Below are positions 60,619 to 64,000 of a DNA stretch of 64,000 nt, piece by piece. This DNA comes from Aquilaria yunnanensis (Eukaryota > Streptophyta > Magnoliopsida > Malvales > Thymelaeaceae): contig CM077597.1 of NCBI GenBank assembly GCA_039654915.1, positions 43,622,001 to 43,686,000 of the forward strand. The letters are read 5' to 3'. The translations under genes and the position numbers were made by a program. The stretch's first letter is position 1. The number at the start of each line of letters is the position of its first letter. Below the pieces are notes generated by a model. That model had not been told where the DNA came from, made no database searches, and was given only the letters and a program-made list of their open reading frames with translations.

Positions 60619-62042
60619 AATAGTCATTTGGTTATGTTTATTATGTGTTTTATGGACTAACCTATGGTTTATGTTACTGCATCATTTCATGTGTTTGATG
60701 GTTGTGAATGGCTGCTGCATTTGGTTGCTGTATCTTGTATATATGCATTGTGATTTTGTGCTTTAGTGTCTTTGGATGTAGGTTTTAATGATGGTTAGAT
60801 TGCCTATTGAATCCAGGTGTTACCCTTACTATGTTTCTCAATGAAACTTACTCCCCTCAATTCTATGATTTTAGGTCCAGCTGAGAGATCACCTTCAAAC
60901 TAAAGTTTGTAGTTTGAGTTTTGCTCTAAATTTTCAAGCACTTAAACTGCCATATGTCTAGTTGTGAGCTGAAAGGTTTGGTGATTTTAGGAGCACATTT
61001 GGTATTTTTAGTGATGGTGCTTATTGTGTTATGCAGCAACTGTCCAGCATCCTGTTCTGGAGTCCATTGTGTCTCAGGCACTCCTGTAACTTAGGATGGT
61101 ATTTAGCTGAGTTAAGACCATTATTTAGTGCATGTGTGCATGTAAATGTAGTGTATGTAAAATGAGACAAGTTTGTGAACAGTTGAGTAATGTTTTTGCT
61201 ATCTATGGGATGTGGTGCAAAGCTGCCTAAGTGTGAATTTAGGCTGCTTACTTGTAAATTCTGTTTTGACCACATAAGTTTGCTAGATGCAAGTGCATAT
61301 AATTCATATGTGTATTGGGCATATATTGGGTAGCCTTGGAGGGCTTTCCCCTTGCGAATGAAGTGTTTGCACACTTATGAAATTTTGTATCGGCAAAATG
61401 GTCATAAAGTGACTAGAATTTTGACTGTGCACTTAAAGTTGTATATCTACTTGTGTAGAAATAATTTTGGTATGAAATTTTGACCACACCTAGATCACAT
61501 CCATAGGTTGAGTTGGGATTTGGAATTTTAGAATTTTGAGCCTTGTATCCAAATATATAACATTGCAAAATTGGCTAAGTTACTGTTCATTTGGTCAGAT
61601 TTTTGTAACTAACTTAAAAAATCCATAACTTGGTCCATAGGTGGGCTATTGATGTAAAACAAAATTTATTGGTTTGCTCTAAGTCTATACTTGACAATGG
61701 AGCAAATAAAATAGGGGGTTACATGACTAGATTATTACAGTTTCTTGGAGGAAATTTGGGTGCAGTGGCTGGAATTTTTGAACCTAGTAAGAATGCTTAA
61801 TGTGTGGAAGCCAAAACTAAGACTTGTGCTAGTGTTTTCCTTCTTAGCTGCTATGGTGTGCATAAATGTGAATATGTGTATTATAGTTAGACAAATATGT
61901 ATGTATTTAGATAGTGCTCAAGAGGGTCACTTGAGTATGTACACTAAGGGTGTTGTTCTAAGGACCTATTGGACACATCAATCCTAGGAGTTTAAATGCA
62001 CATTTTTGGCACCATAACTGGATTACCTCGGAGTTGGTAACA
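60619..62042 (+). mobile_element. Right part of TIR element U, copy B
   Basis: Continues 37,258 after gypsy-2. The last 760 bases (61,283-62,042) are the inverted counterpart of 35,589-36,350, ending GGTAACA. 60,968-62,042 also aligns directly with 1-1,081. No credible gene; short frames at 61,021-61,374 and 61,745-61,987 are not preserved in the other copies. Confidence 0.75.
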
Positions 62043-62541
62043 GTTTCAACCCTAAACTATCCACTACTCCAGTGAACACAACAACAACTAAACTCACTAC
62101 ACAACACATGAGCCCAACTGTACCTATATTAGACCTGGCACTTTTGATTACCAAGCAACAAATAAAACTAGGTGGGAAATTATTTCTCAGCTAACTACTT
62201 GTGAGTTGACCCTCAACTGGTCATGGTGAACTCTACCTCATGGGTGCCCTTAAAACACTAACCTAAAGGGTTAAGGCAAAACATCCTTTTTCAGGCATCA
62301 CCTGAAAATTTCTTACTTGACAATCCAATATTTTACTAACTTACTAGCATTAACTCAAAGCAACATGCAATCCCCACAACTTCCTTGGTTCCACCCAAGA
62401 CTTAGTCTTTAACCTACTTGCCCAGCTTCACTAGCCTAGCCTTTCTTCTTCCATAATTCATCTAACTGGCTTGTGACCCGACTTAACCTAGGGATGATGA
62501 CCACAAGTCATCGACTATCCCCTAGTCCTTGGTAGTTAATG
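62043..62541. other. Flank between U and gypsy-3, no gene seen
   Basis: About 500 bp of AT-rich sequence without an open frame or recognisable repeat. The first ~16 bases (GTTTCAACCCTAAACT) resemble one reversed array monomer. Confidence 0.6.
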
Positions 62542-63417
62542 ATGGCCAGGGGCCTCATCATTTAGAGTCATGGTGACTGGTGGAGAGACTTCTAGGAGGA
62601 AGAACACCTGGAGGATGGTTCGCCCTTGGGAGTGTGCCTGAAAGACTAGAAATAAAGGGTTAGGAGGCCCCCGGAATGTGTTTCCGGGGGGGGAGAGCCT
62701 CCGACGCCCAAGTCAGTGGTGGCTGAGAAAGGCAGAGGAAATAGCACAAAGGGGCTGAAGAGTCTCGCCTGGTGATTTTCTCTGAGTCTGGGAGTCAGAC
62801 CTTTTGCCAACCAACCTCCTGCCAAGTATTTATTTCCTGGTATTTATAGGAGTACCTAGCCCGTTCAGATCGCGACACGTGTTCAGTCGGATGTTCCCTG
62901 AGTTTCTGGGCGTAGGGGACAGATAGCTGGTAGCAGGTTGCCTTGAGCCTTGTGCCGAGATGGGCCATGATGTGATTTTGATGGCGTCAGCATGTCAGAG
63001 CGCCTTTTGAGGCGGCTTATGACGTCTGTGAAAGGACGTGTCAGAGGCTTTCTTAAATGCTTCCTAAAATGCTCCTGTCGTACTCCCGAGGTCCCTGGGT
63101 GAGGTCGTCCTTTGGTACGGACGGTGCCTCTTCGGGAAACACACCCTCAGTTCGGGGGTACCCAGCTTCAGGGAGTTCCGCCTTCGGGGAGATCTTGTTC
63201 GGCCCGCAATAACTGGTGCCTCTTTTCCGAAGGCGATCTGTTTACAACCTCGGGGGGGCTAGTAGTACCCTCAAGTTTCCTGGCGTGCCGGCCTCGGAGC
63301 TCTTCGGCTATCTCCCGAGGTGTATGATCCCACCTTTACTCGGGTAGCGCCAGTTTCTTCTGGCCATTCTTGTGACAGGGAGTTCGGCCAGATAGAGGCA
63401 ATAGCCTTTGGCTATCA
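62542..63417 (-). repeat. Gypsy-3 3' LTR (876 bp)
   Basis: TGATAGCC...GGCCATCA in element sense, closely similar to gypsy-1. It keeps TATAAATA (62,848-62,841), CACGTG (62,876-62,881), the doubled GCATTT segment, the terminal inverted repeat and the ATG of gag (MTLNDEAPGHH). That the LTR is complete is inferred from its length against the 867-bp relatives. Confidence 0.92.
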
Positions 63418-63430
63418 CATGCCCCCCTTT

Positions 63431-64000
63431 GGAAAGCCGAAGTGAAGACTTCGGTTTTGCATCTCTTTCCGAGGTTGTTCTTGGGAGTCTCTTAGGAAGC
63501 TCAACCTGTTCCGAGGATACACCTTTTGCCCAAAGGTATGGGCTGTTCGGCCTTGGCCTGTTCTTTGGTGTCTTCGAGGCAGAACCTGTGTCGAAGATAC
63601 ACCTCTTGCCCGAAGGTCATGGGCTGTTTGGCCATAGCCTGTCTCTTGGTGTCCTCGAGGTAACCTGCTTTTTCTTCTTGCAGGTTTGTGTAACGTCGTG
63701 TCTGATGGCCAAGCGTGTCAGTCTAAGCGACGCGTCCCAGCTTTTTAGGGATGTCAGAAGACATGTCCCCTGTTTTGGCGCGGCGGTTGACACGTGGCGC
63801 TTTGCCATTGGAGGAGAGTCGCGTTGGTTACAGAGGGCGCGCCTTTTCAGGTGCAGAGGGCAGTTATGGCGACGGTTCGCCTCCAAAAGGGTACTTATGA
63901 CGACGTTTCGGTTACCAACCTTTGGCCTATAAATAGCCCATTCCATCATAAGTCCCATTTGCTTTTACTTCTGCTCTTTCCTCTGCTTTGCCCCTGTTTT
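63431..64000 (+). promoter_or_regulatory. Promoter region of the gypsy-3 antisense gene
   Basis: CACGTG at 63,791-63,796 and TATAAATA at 63,928-63,935, ~137 bp apart, followed by the start of a leader. The coding start would lie ~230 bp past the window edge by analogy. Plus- and minus-strand frames here (for example 63,408-63,932) cross the promoter and LTR and are not taken as genes. Confidence 0.65.

Larger units (their letters stand above)
62542..64000 (-). mobile_element. Gypsy-3: 3' end of a third Tat-type element, runs off the window
   Basis: Its LTR is 62,542-63,417, followed (in reverse) by the purine tract CATG-CCCCCC-TTT at 63,418-63,430 and internal sequence similar to 31,660-32,498 of gypsy-1. 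Orientation puts gag-pol on the minus strand beyond the window and the antisense gene on the plus strand. The possible 5-bp duplication is GTTAA on the left; the partner is outside. Confidence 0.88.

Noticed and set aside
1..62042. U copies as 5' and 3' LTRs with the array as the internal region of one retrotransposon
   Set aside because: No primer site follows 1,081, no purine tract precedes 35,589, and U has long inverted rather than simple LTR ends. Kept only as a remote option.
63408..63958. Frames of 113-174 codons at the right edge
   Set aside because: They cross the LTR end, purine tract and TATA region of gypsy-3, and nucleotide similarity to gypsy-1 does not keep the frame.

Overview
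The window comes from the nuclear genome of a flowering plant, most likely a eudicot (inferred from the retrotransposon families, the iMet-type primer site and plant-style introns; I cannot name the species). I see no ordinary host gene. Almost every base belongs to a tandem-repeat array or to nested transposable elements.

Layout. 1-1,081 is the right end of a TIR-bearing element (here 'U'). 1,082-35,588 is a tandem array of about 26/31-bp monomers, with short outer blocks in one orientation and a long central block in the other. A full-length Ty3/gypsy element of the Tat type (gypsy-1, 22,206-33,365, target duplication CACAA) interrupts it. 35,589-62,042 is a second U copy (TGTTACC...GGTAACA, about 761-bp TIRs), split by an older minus-strand relative of gypsy-1 (gypsy-2, 37,259-60,613, duplication GATTC). 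The 3' LTR of gypsy-2 is split by a non-coding element 'V' (37,475-48,640). V is split by a Ty1/copia element (37,825-46,036, duplication TAAAC). A solo LTR of the same copia family (50,412-51,827, duplication CCCCG) splits the antisense gene of gypsy-2. 62,542-64,000 is the 3' LTR and adjoining internal end of a third minus-strand gypsy relative (gypsy-3), which runs off the window.

How the genes work together. Gypsy-1 has one collinear gag-pol frame (Gag, protease, RT, two RNase H regions, integrase) broken only by five nonsense codons. Between integrase and the 3' LTR, on the opposite strand, it carries a four-exon gene of about 708 codons that is completely open and has canonical GT-AG introns. 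That gene has its own upstream G-box-like site and TATA box. The same promoter layout occurs in gypsy-2 and gypsy-3, and the same exon layout occurs in gypsy-2. In all three elements the presumed gag start codon lies inside the LTR, so in gypsy-1 and gypsy-2 the gag frame runs through the primer-binding site. The copia element has one polyprotein frame with two nonsense codons.

Most notable are the intact spliced antisense gene, the LTR-internal gag start, and the TIR-bounded, orientation-switching array with higher-order periodicity. All identities, divergences and periods were estimated by eye.
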